Shown here: one piece after another, positions 1 through 7,336 of the stretch
Numbering within the stretch: the stretch's first letter is position 1
Layout: each line of letters starts with the position of its first letter
Assembly (NCBI GenBank): GCA_026391515.1
Contig: JAPLEC010000301.1
Location: forward strand, 1 to 12,850
Direction: 5' to 3'
From: Bacteroidia bacterium
GTDB taxonomy: Bacteria > Bacteroidota > Bacteroidia > Bacteroidales > VadinHA17
Length of the DNA: 12,850 nt
Notes under the pieces: generated by a model
Told to the model about the DNA's origin: nothing
The model's input: only the letters and a program-made list of their open reading frames with translations
Databases searched by the model: none
Translations under genes and position numbers: made by a program

Positions 1-2092
1 AATTTTTGGAAATAATATGCCTGATGACTGGAATTACGATACATTTCTTTCATCTGAAAAACATAATCTAAAACATCGGATAATAGACACTTCTTCAGAT
101 GTTGCTCAGGTTAAACTCTTACCTAAGTTAATCAGAGAAGTACCGGACCTGACAGCAGAAAATGCACATCACACTGCAGTAGTTCTTGCCGATGAGAGTC
201 TCTTACTGCCTGTGCTCACAAGCCTTCCTGACGATGTCGGGGATATAAACATAACAATGGGTTATCCGCTGAAGCAAACTTCAATATATTCTTTGGTCAT
301 TCATCTGCTTGATATGCAGCGAAATGCAAGGATAAAAAATAATGTCGTCCTGTTTAATTATGCTGATGTCATAAGAATTCTGAAGAATACTCTTATTTCG
401 GGATTAATGGATGAATCGGAAAATAGCATCATTACAGAAATTGTAACAAATAATATTATCTGGATTCCGTCTGACCGTTTTGCCCGATCAGAAAAATTGT
501 CACAGGTTTTTATCAGACCTTTATCTCCGGCTCTGATTTCCGATTATTTAAGGTCTGTCCTTTCCATGGTTGCTTCAAATGATACGATGGAAACACCAAA
601 TGATTCGGTATCAAAAATGATCCTTAATGAGTTCATTTACAGGATTATACTTTCAATAAACAGGCTCGACACTATTACTAAAAGTCCGGATATTAATCTG
701 TCAGTAGATACCTGGGCCAGGTTGCTTGAGAGGCTTTTAAGAATGCAGTCTGTTCCTTTCTCAGGTGAGCCGCTTTCAGGAATTCAGATCATGGGTATCC
801 TTGAAACCAGGTCCCTGGATTTTAGAAACCTCATAATTCTCTCTGTAAACGAAGGTATTCTGCCTGCAGTGACTGCATCTTCATCTTTCATTCCATTCAG
901 CCTGCGAGAGGCTTTCGGATTGCCATCAGTGAATCATCAGGAATCTGTATATGCTTATCATTTTTACAGGCTTCTTCACAGAGCTGAAAATGTGACTTTT
1001 CTTTTTAACTCTAACCCGGAGGGTTTGAGAAGCGGGGAGATGAGCAGGTTCCTTCAACAAATGAAATATGAACCTTCACTTAAGCCTGAATTCAGGAATC
1101 TGAGCTTCGAAATAAAAAATCCTGTTTCACCGGGAACAAAAATAGAGAGGACAGAGGAGCACCACAAACAGTTATTCTTAAGATACGAGGCTGGTAATAA
1201 AGAAAGGATATTATCTCCGTCTGCAATAAATACCTGGATGAATTGCAGTATGAAATTCTATTACAGGTATGTAAATGGATTGAAAGAGCCTGAAAAAGTG
1301 ACCGAAGAGATTGATCCCGTAATGTTCGGTACGATGCTGCATACAGCTATGAGGAGCCTGTATACCGGTTTTGTCGGGAAAATGCTAAATCCGGATAAAA
1401 TAGCTTCGATTTTGAACAATGAACAGACAATTTCGGATCATATTGACATTGCAATAATTGAAAAATTCAGGAAAAAGAGCGATATTCTTGTAGCTATTAA
1501 TGAAATGATGGTAAGAGAGGTACTGTTTAAATATATTATAAGGATTCTTGAACTTGATCAAAAAGCGGCTCCTTTTACAATCTTAGCTGTTGAGAAACCG
1601 GTAAGCTTTCAACTGACATTCAAAACAGAAGATGGGGAACATGAAGTACTTGCAGGTGGAATTATTGACCGTATCGATTTAAAAGATGGAATTGCCAGGA
1701 TCGTAGATTACAAAACAGGTAAAATTGCAGATGCAATCGCTTCAATCGAAGACCTTTTTGAAGATGACAGGAGCAAGGAATTTGATGGCTGGCTCCAGAC
1801 TTTGCTTTATTGCGAAGGTTATCTGATTAAAAAACCTGAAATAAAAGTCAGACCATCAGTTTATAAGCTAAATAAAGCTCCAGAAAAAAATGACTCTGAC
1901 AAACTCAGGATTAAAGAGTCACAAGCCGGTGAGATCTTATTAGAAGACTATAATACTGTAAGACAGGAATTTATGGAGAAGCTTGAGGCTGTTACAGGAA
2001 AAATATTCAGCAATAAGGAACCTTTCAGAATGACTTCAGATACCAGGAATAAATGTTCATATTGTCCCTATCGGATATTATGTATGAGGTAA
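1..2092 (+). CDS. AddB/RexB-like PD-(D/E)XK nuclease subunit, 5'-truncated by the window edge
   Basis: C-terminal part of a double-strand-break repair exonuclease of the AddB type. Such proteins work with a UvrD-like helicase-nuclease to resect DNA ends for RecA. The reading frame is open to the first base (codons from position 2), so the first ATG at 17 is probably internal and the true start lies upstream. Counting from that ATG, a helicase-like segment (GIQIMGILETRSLDF, about 255-269, then NEGILPA) is followed by the nuclease domain. That domain shows SPSAINTWMNC, a GTMLH histidine (H442), GGIIDRID (D551), VDYKTGK (D564, K566) and QTLLY (Q594, Y598), the RecB-family nuclease motif set. C410 and the C-terminal C-x2-C-x5-C (C680, C683, C689) match the AddB 4Fe-4S ligand pattern. 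No Walker A motif is visible in this part. The nuclease appears intact. The partner helicase gene, if adjacent, is outside the window. Confidence 0.85.
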   Translation, partial: IFGNNMPDDWNYDTFLSSEKHNLKHRIIDTSSDVAQVKLLPKLIREVPDLTAENAHHTAVVLADESLLLPVLTSLPDDVGDINITMGYPLKQTSIYSLVIHLLDMQRNARIKNNVVLFNYADVIRILKNTLISGLMDESENSIITEIVTNNIIWIPSDRFARSEKLSQVFIRPLSPALISDYLRSVLSMVASNDTMETPNDSVSKMILNEFIYRIILSINRLDTITKSPDINLSVDTWARLLERLLRMQSVPFSGEPLSGIQIMGILETRSLDFRNLIILSVNEGILPAVTASSSFIPFSLREAFGLPSVNHQESVYAYHFYRLLHRAENVTFLFNSNPEGLRSGEMSRFLQQMKYEPSLKPEFRNLSFEIKNPVSPGTKIERTEEHHKQLFLRYEAGNKERILSPSAINTWMNCSMKFYYRYVNGLKEPEKVTEEIDPVMFGTMLHTAMRSLYTGFVGKMLNPDKIASILNNEQTISDHIDIAIIEKFRKKSDILVAINEMMVREVLFKYIIRILELDQKAAPFTILAVEKPVSFQLTFKTEDGEHEVLAGGIIDRIDLKDGIARIVDYKTGKIADAIASIEDLFEDDRSKEFDGWLQTLLYCEGYLIKKPEIKVRPSVYKLNKAPEKNDSDKLRIKESQAGEILLEDYNTVRQEFMEKLEAVTGKIFSNKEPFRMTSDTRNKCSYCPYRILCMR

Positions 2093-2143
2093 AAACGATC
2101 AATATTTTTATTAATTTGGTGTTCGATTTTAAATCCGTATCAG

Positions 2144-3886
2144 ATGATAACAGGGTATTCAAGTTATCGGGTGGAAACCAAAACCATCAAATTTACTGCA
2201 GATGATGGAAGGACATGTCCTAAAACCGCAATTCTGACTTTCTTTGATTCTAAGGGTAAAGAGATTGATTCAGAGTTATTTGGAGCGGTTGATGTGAATT
2301 CAGTTTATGACCTTATAAAGGAAGGGAAAGAGGTTAATCTCGATAATTTTTTTGTATCTGATTTCTCATTATCAGCCTACAGAAGACGTAACAATATTGA
2401 AAAGAAAGAGCTTGTTCCTATAAAAGGATTTTCTGCAAAAAATGCTTTTTTTGAATCAAAAGTGTGCAACGATTTTTCACATGCATTGTTTCAGGATGGT
2501 GAGGTGAGTTTCGACGGTACCCATTTTGGAAAAGGGAAAGTTGTCTTTGCAGCATCGTCATTTGGTAAGGGTAATGTGATCTTTTCAAACACTTACTTCG
2601 GTGACGGCAATATTGAATTCGCCGGATGCACATTTGGAGAGGGTGATTTTTTGTTTAAAAATGCTATTGTTAGGAACGGGATAAAAGATTTTCAGGATAT
2701 TCAGTTTGGTAATGGTGAAGTGAGTTTCGCGAATACTGAGTTCAATAGTGGCGAATTGCTTTTTATCAATACACGTTTCAACAGCGGGAGGTTTAATTTC
2801 AAAATTACCAGAATTACCGGTGGTAAGGTCGATTTTCATTATTCAGTTTTTGGCGACTGTGAAATTATGTTCGAAAGGACAGAATTTGGAAACAGCAGAG
2901 TTGATTTCAGAACAGTCGATTTTGGTTCGGGAAGAATAAATTTCAACAGGTCGGTTTTTGGAGACGGAGAGGTAAATTTTGAAGGTGCTTCCAGCAAAGC
3001 AGGCAAAATTCAATTTAAAAAAGCAGAAATGGGATCGGGTCCTAAAAACTTCAATCTCATGGAGATGGAAGATACCGAAATCAGTTTTGAAAAAACTGAT
3101 TTCGGCAATGGTGATGTAACTTTTTATGAATCAAAATTCAATATTATTTCTCTTAAATCATGCCATCTCAACCATTATTTTGATCTGAGGCTTGCAAAAG
3201 CTCAACTCCTTGATATTTCCGATACTATTGTTCGAGACATTGTTGACCTGGAGCCATACGATTTTCCGGTTGATATTAAGATACTTGATTTGTCAGGGAT
3301 GCGTCTTATCGGCAAAGTTTATATCGACTGGAAACTTAACAGATGCAAAGAATTAATAATTCAGCAGGACGCAACCACATTACGGCAGAAAGCCGAACAG
3401 TTCAGGATCCTTAAGGAAAACTTCAGCGGTACCGGCAAGTATGCCGACGAAGATGAAGCCTATATTATGTTTAAAAGATATGAAGCCAAATCGTGGCTTA
3501 CTGAACAAAAAGAAAAGGGCGGCCTTAAAAAAGTATTGAGCTATATTCCTCACGGCTTCAAGTGGCTTGTTTTTGATGCCATGGGCTCATATGCAACCAA
3601 TCCTGCCAGGGTACTTCTTTCAATGGCCGCAGGTTATCTTACATTCAGTGTAATATATATTCTGATTATTACTTTTTCAAAAGCTGATATCGTTTCCGCT
3701 ACACCCGATCATCTTAGCGTGGTCGCCCGCTCTTTTTACCATAGCGCAATAACTTTCTTTACAATAGGTTACGGTGATCATTATCCCCATGGTGCTGCAA
3801 GAATCGTATCAAGTATCGAAGGATTTATGGGTGTTTTTCTGATGTCTTACTTTACCGTGGCATTTGTAAGAAAAGTTCTCAGGTAG
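2144..3886 (+). CDS. 12-residue-repeat solenoid protein fused to a two-TM potassium-channel pore
   Basis: Probable inner-membrane cation channel of 580 residues. Residues 1-115 are a non-repetitive N-terminal region. Residues 116-331 are eighteen tandem repeats of exactly 12 residues, consensus F-G-x-G-x-[VIF]-x-F-x-x-[ST]-x, for example FGDGNIEFAGCT and FGSGRINFNRSV. This suggests a beta-solenoid. It recalls pentapeptide repeats, but the period is 12 rather than 5. A linker of about 150 residues leads to TM1 (about 490-511), a pore loop with the filter TIGYGD (540-545) and TM2 (about 558-577), the Ion_trans_2 layout of K+ channels. The protein ends a few residues after TM2, so the large repeat domain lies N-terminal to the pore and is probably cytosolic. 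The gene is convergent with ribH, with 2 bp between stop codons. The channel part is well supported. The gating role of the repeat domain is inferred. The ATG start has no clear ribosome binding site. Confidence 0.85.
   Translation: MITGYSSYRVETKTIKFTADDGRTCPKTAILTFFDSKGKEIDSELFGAVDVNSVYDLIKEGKEVNLDNFFVSDFSLSAYRRRNNIEKKELVPIKGFSAKNAFFESKVCNDFSHALFQDGEVSFDGTHFGKGKVVFAASSFGKGNVIFSNTYFGDGNIEFAGCTFGEGDFLFKNAIVRNGIKDFQDIQFGNGEVSFANTEFNSGELLFINTRFNSGRFNFKITRITGGKVDFHYSVFGDCEIMFERTEFGNSRVDFRTVDFGSGRINFNRSVFGDGEVNFEGASSKAGKIQFKKAEMGSGPKNFNLMEMEDTEISFEKTDFGNGDVTFYESKFNIISLKSCHLNHYFDLRLAKAQLLDISDTIVRDIVDLEPYDFPVDIKILDLSGMRLIGKVYIDWKLNRCKELIIQQDATTLRQKAEQFRILKENFSGTGKYADEDEAYIMFKRYEAKSWLTEQKEKGGLKKVLSYIPHGFKWLVFDAMGSYATNPARVLLSMAAGYLTFSVIYILIITFSKADIVSATPDHLSVVARSFYHSAITFFTIGYGDHYPHGAARIVSSIEGFMGVFLMSYFTVAFVRKVLR
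2489..3136 (+). repeat. Eighteen in-frame 36-bp (12-residue) coding repeats
   Basis: This segment of the channel gene encodes 18 consecutive 12-residue units with no insertion or deletion between them. The first is FQDGEVSFDGTH and the last FGNGDVTFYESK. Position 8 is Phe in essentially every unit and position 4 is mostly Gly. Units 6, 10 and 15-17 lack the leading Phe but keep the spacing. A weaker unit may precede the first. The DNA copies have diverged, so this is an old protein repeat rather than a recent tandem duplication. Confidence 0.85.
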
Positions 3887-3888
3887 AC

Positions 3889-4377
3889 TTACTTTTCCAT
3901 TTCCTGCTGAAGTGCTGCCATCTTAATTGCTGTAATAGCAGATTCATCACCTTTGTTTCCATATTCACCACCGGCTCTGGCTATCGCCTGTTCATGCGTA
4001 TCCGTAGTAAGAACTCCGAATACGAAAGGTATATTATAATCGAGATTAAGCTGTGTAATTCCTTGTGTGACTCCCTGGCAGATATATGTGAAATGAGGGG
4101 TTTCGCCACGAATGATACACCCAAGGCAAATCACGGCATCAGGATCTTCATACTCTGCCAGAAACTGAGCGCCAAGAGTAAGTTCAAAACTGCCGGGAAC
4201 ATGTTTAATGATGATGTTTTTATCTGTGGCGCCATGCTTCCTAAGGGTTGATACTGCACCTTCGAGTAACGACCACGTCACATCTTTGTTCCAGTCTGAA
4301 ACAACAATTCCAAACCTCATTTTACCGGCATCAGGAACACTCTCCGGATCATAGGCTGATAAGTTTGTTGTGGCCAT
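3889..4377 (-). CDS. ribH: 6,7-dimethyl-8-ribityllumazine synthase
   Basis: Catalyses the penultimate step of riboflavin synthesis, joining 5-amino-6-ribitylaminouracil to 3,4-dihydroxy-2-butanone 4-phosphate to give lumazine. The 162-residue length is normal for the family. Visible hallmarks are GIVVSDWN near the start (W29 at the substrate-stacking position), the VPGSFELTLGAQ loop (60-71), VICLGCIIRGETPHF with the catalytic-type His95, PFVFGVLTTDTHEQA and the C-terminal GNKGDESAITAIKMA. The ATG lies one base after the stop codon of the upstream TPR gene, so the two are almost certainly co-transcribed and may be translationally coupled. No other riboflavin gene is in the window, and no FMN riboswitch was recognised upstream. 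The family normally assembles into cytoplasmic pentamers or 60-mers. Confidence 0.97.
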   Translation of the reverse strand: MATTNLSAYDPESVPDAGKMRFGIVVSDWNKDVTWSLLEGAVSTLRKHGATDKNIIIKHVPGSFELTLGAQFLAEYEDPDAVICLGCIIRGETPHFTYICQGVTQGITQLNLDYNIPFVFGVLTTDTHEQAIARAGGEYGNKGDESAITAIKMAALQQEMEK

Positions 4378-4378
4378 T

Positions 4379-5065
4379 CTACTTCATCAGAAGCTTTACG
4401 CGGGCAATATATTTATCGATTGAAAGCCCTTCATTGCTTTCTGGATAATTATCCTGTATTCTTTTGTAAACTTTAAGTGCTTCAGTATAGTTGCCATCCT
4501 GCTCATAGATTTCCCCGGCTTTCATCAGGAATATTGGTGTGTTAAACGAATTTGATGCAAAATCGGCTGCTTCAATATACTTTGAAACACCTGTTTCAAG
4601 ATCTCCCATCTCAACGTAGGCATCACCTGTTGCCCCGATTGCGAGAGATCCGATAAGCTTATCTTTTTTAGAATATTTATTCAAAAAATCAATGGCATCC
4701 TGGTACTGTCCAAGGTGAAGATAACATATTCCGGCACTGTACAGCGCAAGATTACCGGAGGTGGTAAATTTATATTCACTGGCAATATCAATAAACCCGA
4801 GGTAATTGCCATCACCATTTAATGCAAGTTTCAAAGAATCCATTTCAAGATATCTTTCAGCCATATACATCTGAGCCTGAGCCTCTTCATTTCTCTTGTT
4901 CAGATAGATCTTTCCAAGCCAGAACAGTCCGACCAGCACGACTATAACTCCTAATGTAATAAGTAATGGCTTATAGTTTTCTTCCAGATATTGCTCAGTC
5001 CTTGTCAGTGTCTGCTCCACATTCTTCATTCCCTGTGGATTACCTTCGTTTGTTTTCTTTGCCAT
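4379..5065 (-). CDS. Membrane-anchored tetratricopeptide repeat protein
   Basis: A 228-residue protein with a charged N-terminus, one transmembrane segment (about 33-52, LLITLGVIVVLVGLFWLG) and three TPR-like helical pairs at about 104-137, 138-171 and 174-210 (for example GNYTEALKVYKRIQDNYPES). The layout, an N-terminal anchor followed by TPRs, resembles YfgM/AncA-type proteins that act as scaffolds at the inner membrane, but a specific partner cannot be read from the sequence. I chose the ATG at 5065 (MAKKTNEG). A TTG five codons upstream is possible but less likely. The gene is first in a two-gene unit with ribH, one base apart. That pairing probably reflects shared transcription rather than a role in riboflavin synthesis. 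A TACTTTTG promoter element lies just upstream. Confidence 0.85.
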   Translation of the reverse strand: MAKKTNEGNPQGMKNVEQTLTRTEQYLEENYKPLLITLGVIVVLVGLFWLGKIYLNKRNEEAQAQMYMAERYLEMDSLKLALNGDGNYLGFIDIASEYKFTTSGNLALYSAGICYLHLGQYQDAIDFLNKYSKKDKLIGSLAIGATGDAYVEMGDLETGVSKYIEAADFASNSFNTPIFLMKAGEIYEQDGNYTEALKVYKRIQDNYPESNEGLSIDKYIARVKLLMK

Positions 5066-5092
5066 ATATATCAGCTTCAAAATTTTTCACCG

Positions 5093-5100
5093 CAAAAGTA
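5093..5100 (-). promoter_or_regulatory. Putative Bacteroidota -7 element for the TPR-ribH unit
   Basis: On the minus strand this reads TACTTTTG, an exact match to the TAnnTTTG -7 consensus of the Bacteroidota primary sigma factor. It lies 27 bp upstream of the ATG at 5065. No convincing -33 TTTG box is seen at the expected distance, so this rests on the -7 match and its position. Confidence 0.5.
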
Positions 5101-5184
5101 ATTTATTTCAGCTTATTTTAAAATAAATAACGCTATTAACAAGAAAAATTTAACTATCTGTCAATAGTATCCGACTATTATAAA

Positions 5185-5616
5185 AGATTTCTCACTTCGA
5201 TATGAATGACATTTTCGGAAGGGTGATTGAGATTCCTCGCTGATGGTTGGAATGACATGATGATTATGGTGGGAGTGAGATGGAGATTCCTCGTCCGCCA
5301 GCTGGCGGACTCGGAATGACAATATTAAGATTGAGAAAGGGGGAGGGAGATTCCTCGCTAACGCTCGGAATGACACGGTTTTGTTGGTAACAAGGAGGGA
5401 TCGGAGGCGATTTGCCCAGGCAAATCGCCTCCGATCCCTATCCATTTAAAAAAGAGGTGTCATTCCGAATGAAGCGCAGCGGAATGAGGAATCTCCTTAA
5501 GTCATACACCTCCCGAAAGAAAATGCCCGAAACATTCCGCCTTCTCTCCCTTCTAACAACCTGAGAAACATGTCATTCCGAATGGATCCGCCGGTCGGCG
5601 GAGCAATGAGGAATCT
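5185..5616. repeat. Cluster of six GATTCCTCG...CGGAATGACA palindromic repeat copies
   Basis: Four copies read GAGATTCCTCG...(C)GGAATGACA on the plus strand: 5185-5211 (degenerate), 5229-5257, 5283-5321 and 5347-5375. Two read in the opposite sense, TGTCATTCCGAATG...AATGAGGAATCT: 5458-5495 and 5571-5616. The outer ends are conserved and the centres vary in length and sequence. Two centres are palindromes of a related kind: TCCGCCAGCTGGCGGA in the third copy and TCCGCCGGTCGGCGGA in the last. I recognise this as a short non-coding intergenic repeat of the kind found dispersed in some bacterial genomes. There is no transposase, and I know of no proven function. Confidence 0.85.
5396..5439. repeat. 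Perfect 21-bp inverted repeat with a 2-nt centre
   Basis: The left arm at 5396-5416 (begins AGGGATCGGAGG) is exactly complementary to the right arm at 5419-5439 (ends CCTCCGATCCCT), with CA at the centre. The arms are GC-rich against an AT-rich background. No T-run follows directly, since the right arm continues into ATCCATTT, so a classical terminator is not indicated. The palindrome sits between the plus-oriented and minus-oriented copies of the surrounding repeat. Confidence 0.9.
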
Positions 5617-5733
5617 TCCTCTTTTTCATTGTAAATAAAGAAATGTGACAAGTATAAAAGAATTAAGGGATCTTTAACTATTGACCGAACTCCAGTAAAA
5701 TAAAAATGACAAGGCAATTAGCGATTCTTTTTA

Positions 5734-5741
5734 TAAATTTG
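5734..5741 (+). promoter_or_regulatory. Putative -7 element for recF-dciA
   Basis: TAAATTTG matches TAnnTTTG and lies 66 bp upstream of the recF ATG, in the only AT-rich stretch between the repeats and the gene. No good TTTG box is found about 17-23 bp further upstream, so the assignment is tentative. Confidence 0.4.
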
Positions 5742-5807
5742 CATGGTATATCATAAAACCTTTAAATTCTTGCTCCTTTGTGCCTTTACACCTCTACGCC
5801 TTCAATT

Positions 5808-6935
5808 ATGTACCTCAGAAAACTTTCACTCACCAACTTTAAAAATTACGATAATACTGAACTTGAATTCTCACCTAAAATAAATTGTTTTGTCGGCAAT
5901 AACGGTGTCGGGAAAACAAACATTCTTGATGCCATCCACTACCTTTCTCTGACCAAAAGCTTTTTTAATAATATCGACAGCATCAGTATTCGTCATGGTG
6001 AAGAGTATTTCATAATAAACGGAACGTTTGTGAAGAATGGGGAAGAGGATCTTATCTGTTGCGCATTTCAGAGACAAAAACAGAAAGTACTGAAAAAAAA
6101 CAATAAAGAGTATCAAAAACTTTCAGATCATGTGGGGAAATATCCGGTTGTAATGATTTCACCTGCTGACGGTGCTTTGATTTCTGAAGGAAGCGAAGAA
6201 AGACGCAGATTCCTAAATAAGATAATCAGTCAGTACAATGCTGAATATCTCGATTCTGTGTTGAAGTACAGCAAAGCACTTCAGCACAGGAACCGGTTAT
6301 TGAAGGACTTCAAATCGACCGGAAGATTTGAAAGCGATGCTCTTACTATCTGGGATTCACAGCTTGTGAAATATGGCACCTATGTGTTTAAGGAAAGAGA
6401 CCTCCTGGTAAATGAGTTAATCCCTGTTTTTCAGGAGCATTATTCGATGATAGCGTCTGAAAAAGAGAAAGTTAAGTTATCTTACAGGTCACATCTGGCC
6501 GAAGGAGATTTCAGTGAGGCACTTATAAATTCTGTCCATAAGGATCGTTTTCTGGAGTACACAACAATTGGTATTCACAAAGACGATCTGTTGCTTGAAA
6601 TGAATCAGCACTCAGTTAAATCACTTGGTTCCCAAGGGCAGCAGAAATCTTATCTTGTGGCGCTTAAGCTCGCAAAATTTGACTATATCAAGCGAAAAGC
6701 AGGAATATCACCGATATTATTGCTTGACGATATCTTCGATAAGTTTGATGCTGAGCGTGTTGAACAGATAATAAGACTTGTAGGGAATCACAGGTTCGGC
6801 CAGATATTCATCACTGATACGCATCAGAGCCGTCTTCATGAAATCCTTTCATCTCACAATACCGATTATAAGCTTTTTAAAATAAACAAGAATATAGTCG
6901 AAGAGGTAATTCAAAATGGGAAAACCGATAAATGA
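5808..6935 (+). CDS. recF: DNA replication and repair protein RecF
   Basis: SMC/ABC-type ATPase that, with RecO and RecR, loads RecA onto gapped DNA coated with single-strand-binding protein. With the ATG at 5808 the protein has 375 residues and starts MYLRKLSLTNFKNYD, the usual RecF N-terminus. A TTG ten codons upstream would add an unrelated leader and was not chosen. Visible motifs are Walker A GNNGVGKT (30-37), the ABC signature LGSQGQQKS (273-281), Walker B ILLLDDIFDKFD (303-314) and the ITDTH segment near the C-terminus. All nucleotide-binding motifs are intact. The stop codon overlaps the start of the DUF721/dciA gene (ATGA), giving a tight two-gene operon. As in many Bacteroidota, it is not next to dnaA, dnaN or gyrB within this window. 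Confidence 0.97.
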   Translation: MYLRKLSLTNFKNYDNTELEFSPKINCFVGNNGVGKTNILDAIHYLSLTKSFFNNIDSISIRHGEEYFIINGTFVKNGEEDLICCAFQRQKQKVLKKNNKEYQKLSDHVGKYPVVMISPADGALISEGSEERRRFLNKIISQYNAEYLDSVLKYSKALQHRNRLLKDFKSTGRFESDALTIWDSQLVKYGTYVFKERDLLVNELIPVFQEHYSMIASEKEKVKLSYRSHLAEGDFSEALINSVHKDRFLEYTTIGIHKDDLLLEMNQHSVKSLGSQGQQKSYLVALKLAKFDYIKRKAGISPILLLDDIFDKFDAERVEQIIRLVGNHRFGQIFITDTHQSRLHEILSSHNTDYKLFKINKNIVEEVIQNGKTDK

Positions 6936-7222
6936 GACGAAATAAAACCATATCACTGGCTGAAGCAATACAGGATTATCTAAAGGAGATGAATCTTGAA
7001 GATAAGCTGAAAGAGATTGGTCTGATAAATTCGTGGGAAGAAACTGTCGGAAAAGCCATATTTTCACGCACATCCAAAATATACATAAAGGATCATATTC
7101 TGTATATTCATCTTAACTCTTCAGTTGTCAGAAATGAACTGCTGATGCTAAGGCAGGCTCTTAAGGAAAAGCTTAACGAAAAAGCCGGAGCTGAAATAAT
7201 TAAGGATATTGTGCTGAAGTGA
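6932..7222 (+). CDS. DUF721 protein, DciA-like helicase-loading factor
   Basis: A 96-residue cytoplasmic protein of the DUF721 family. The family includes DciA, the widespread factor that helps load the replicative helicase DnaB in bacteria lacking DnaC or DnaI. Family features seen here are the N-terminal helix (SLAEAIQDYLKEMNLEDKL), the central INSWEETVGKAIFSRTSKIYIKDHILYI, where the W and the GK region correspond to the usual W-x2-x-V-G motif, and VVRNELLMLRQALKEKL near the end. It is short, essentially only the core domain. The start overlaps the recF stop by four bases (ATGA), implying translational coupling. The neighbourhood fits a role in DNA replication or repair. Family assignment is firm. 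The helicase-loading role here is inferred from family knowledge. Confidence 0.85.
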   Translation: MRRNKTISLAEAIQDYLKEMNLEDKLKEIGLINSWEETVGKAIFSRTSKIYIKDHILYIHLNSSVVRNELLMLRQALKEKLNEKAGAEIIKDIVLK

Positions 7223-7242
7223 TCAATTCTTCCGCCCCCCAA

Positions 7243-7336
7243 TCCCGCAAAGCGGGACTAATCCACCGTATATTAGTGAATTACATAATAACTAAGAATT
7301 AGGCCCCCTTCAGGGGGCAGTCCCGTTTTAGCGGGA
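7243..7336. repeat. GC-rich hairpin cluster between convergent genes
   Basis: Three short inverted repeats lie in the 130-bp spacer between the convergent DUF721 gene and the 582-residue protein gene: TCCCGC-AAA-GCGGGA (7243-7257), GCCCCC-TTCA-GGGGGC (7303-7318) and TCCCGT-TTTA-GCGGGA (7321-7336). The first and third are versions of the same unit. They could end transcription from both sides, but none is followed by a clear T-run, so they may be dispersed repeat units instead. Confidence 0.6.

Larger units (their letters stand above)
5066..5807. other. Long non-coding region between divergent TPR-ribH and recF units
   Basis: No credible gene is seen in this stretch of about 740 bp. Positions 5066-5160 are AT-rich and hold the promoter-like site of the TPR gene. 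Positions 5185-5616 are filled by the palindromic repeat cluster and the 21-bp inverted repeat. Positions 5617-5807 are AT-rich and hold a promoter-like TAAATTTG, followed by a C/T-rich tract (CCTTTGTGCCTTTACACC) directly before recF. Translations across the repeats only decode the repeat units. Confidence 0.75.

Noticed and set aside
2418..2939. Open frames on both strands inside the channel gene's repeat region
   Set aside because: The 36-bp periodic sequence keeps other frames open by chance. The real frame shows the repeats and the pore.
3994..4448. Plus-strand open frames over ribH and the TPR gene
   Set aside because: They are antisense to well-supported genes and their translations show no recognisable features.
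5161..5445. 94-codon open reading frame on the minus strand in the long intergenic region
   Set aside because: It runs through the palindromic repeats and the inverted repeat. Its translation only decodes repeat units and has no domain or plausible start context.
5397..5450. Rho-independent terminator at the 21-bp inverted repeat
   Set aside because: No T-run follows on either strand, and it lies between divergent transcription units where no transcript is expected to end.
5185..5616. CRISPR array
   Set aside because: The copies differ in orientation, spacing and centre sequence, with no constant repeat-spacer period and no cas genes.
5066..5807. Replication origin next to recF
   Set aside because: No cluster of DnaA boxes (TTATnCACA) was seen, and dnaA and dnaN are absent from the window.
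5778..5807. Extended recF start at the upstream TTG
   Set aside because: It would add ten residues from a low-complexity pyrimidine tract. The ATG at 5808 gives the standard RecF N-terminus.
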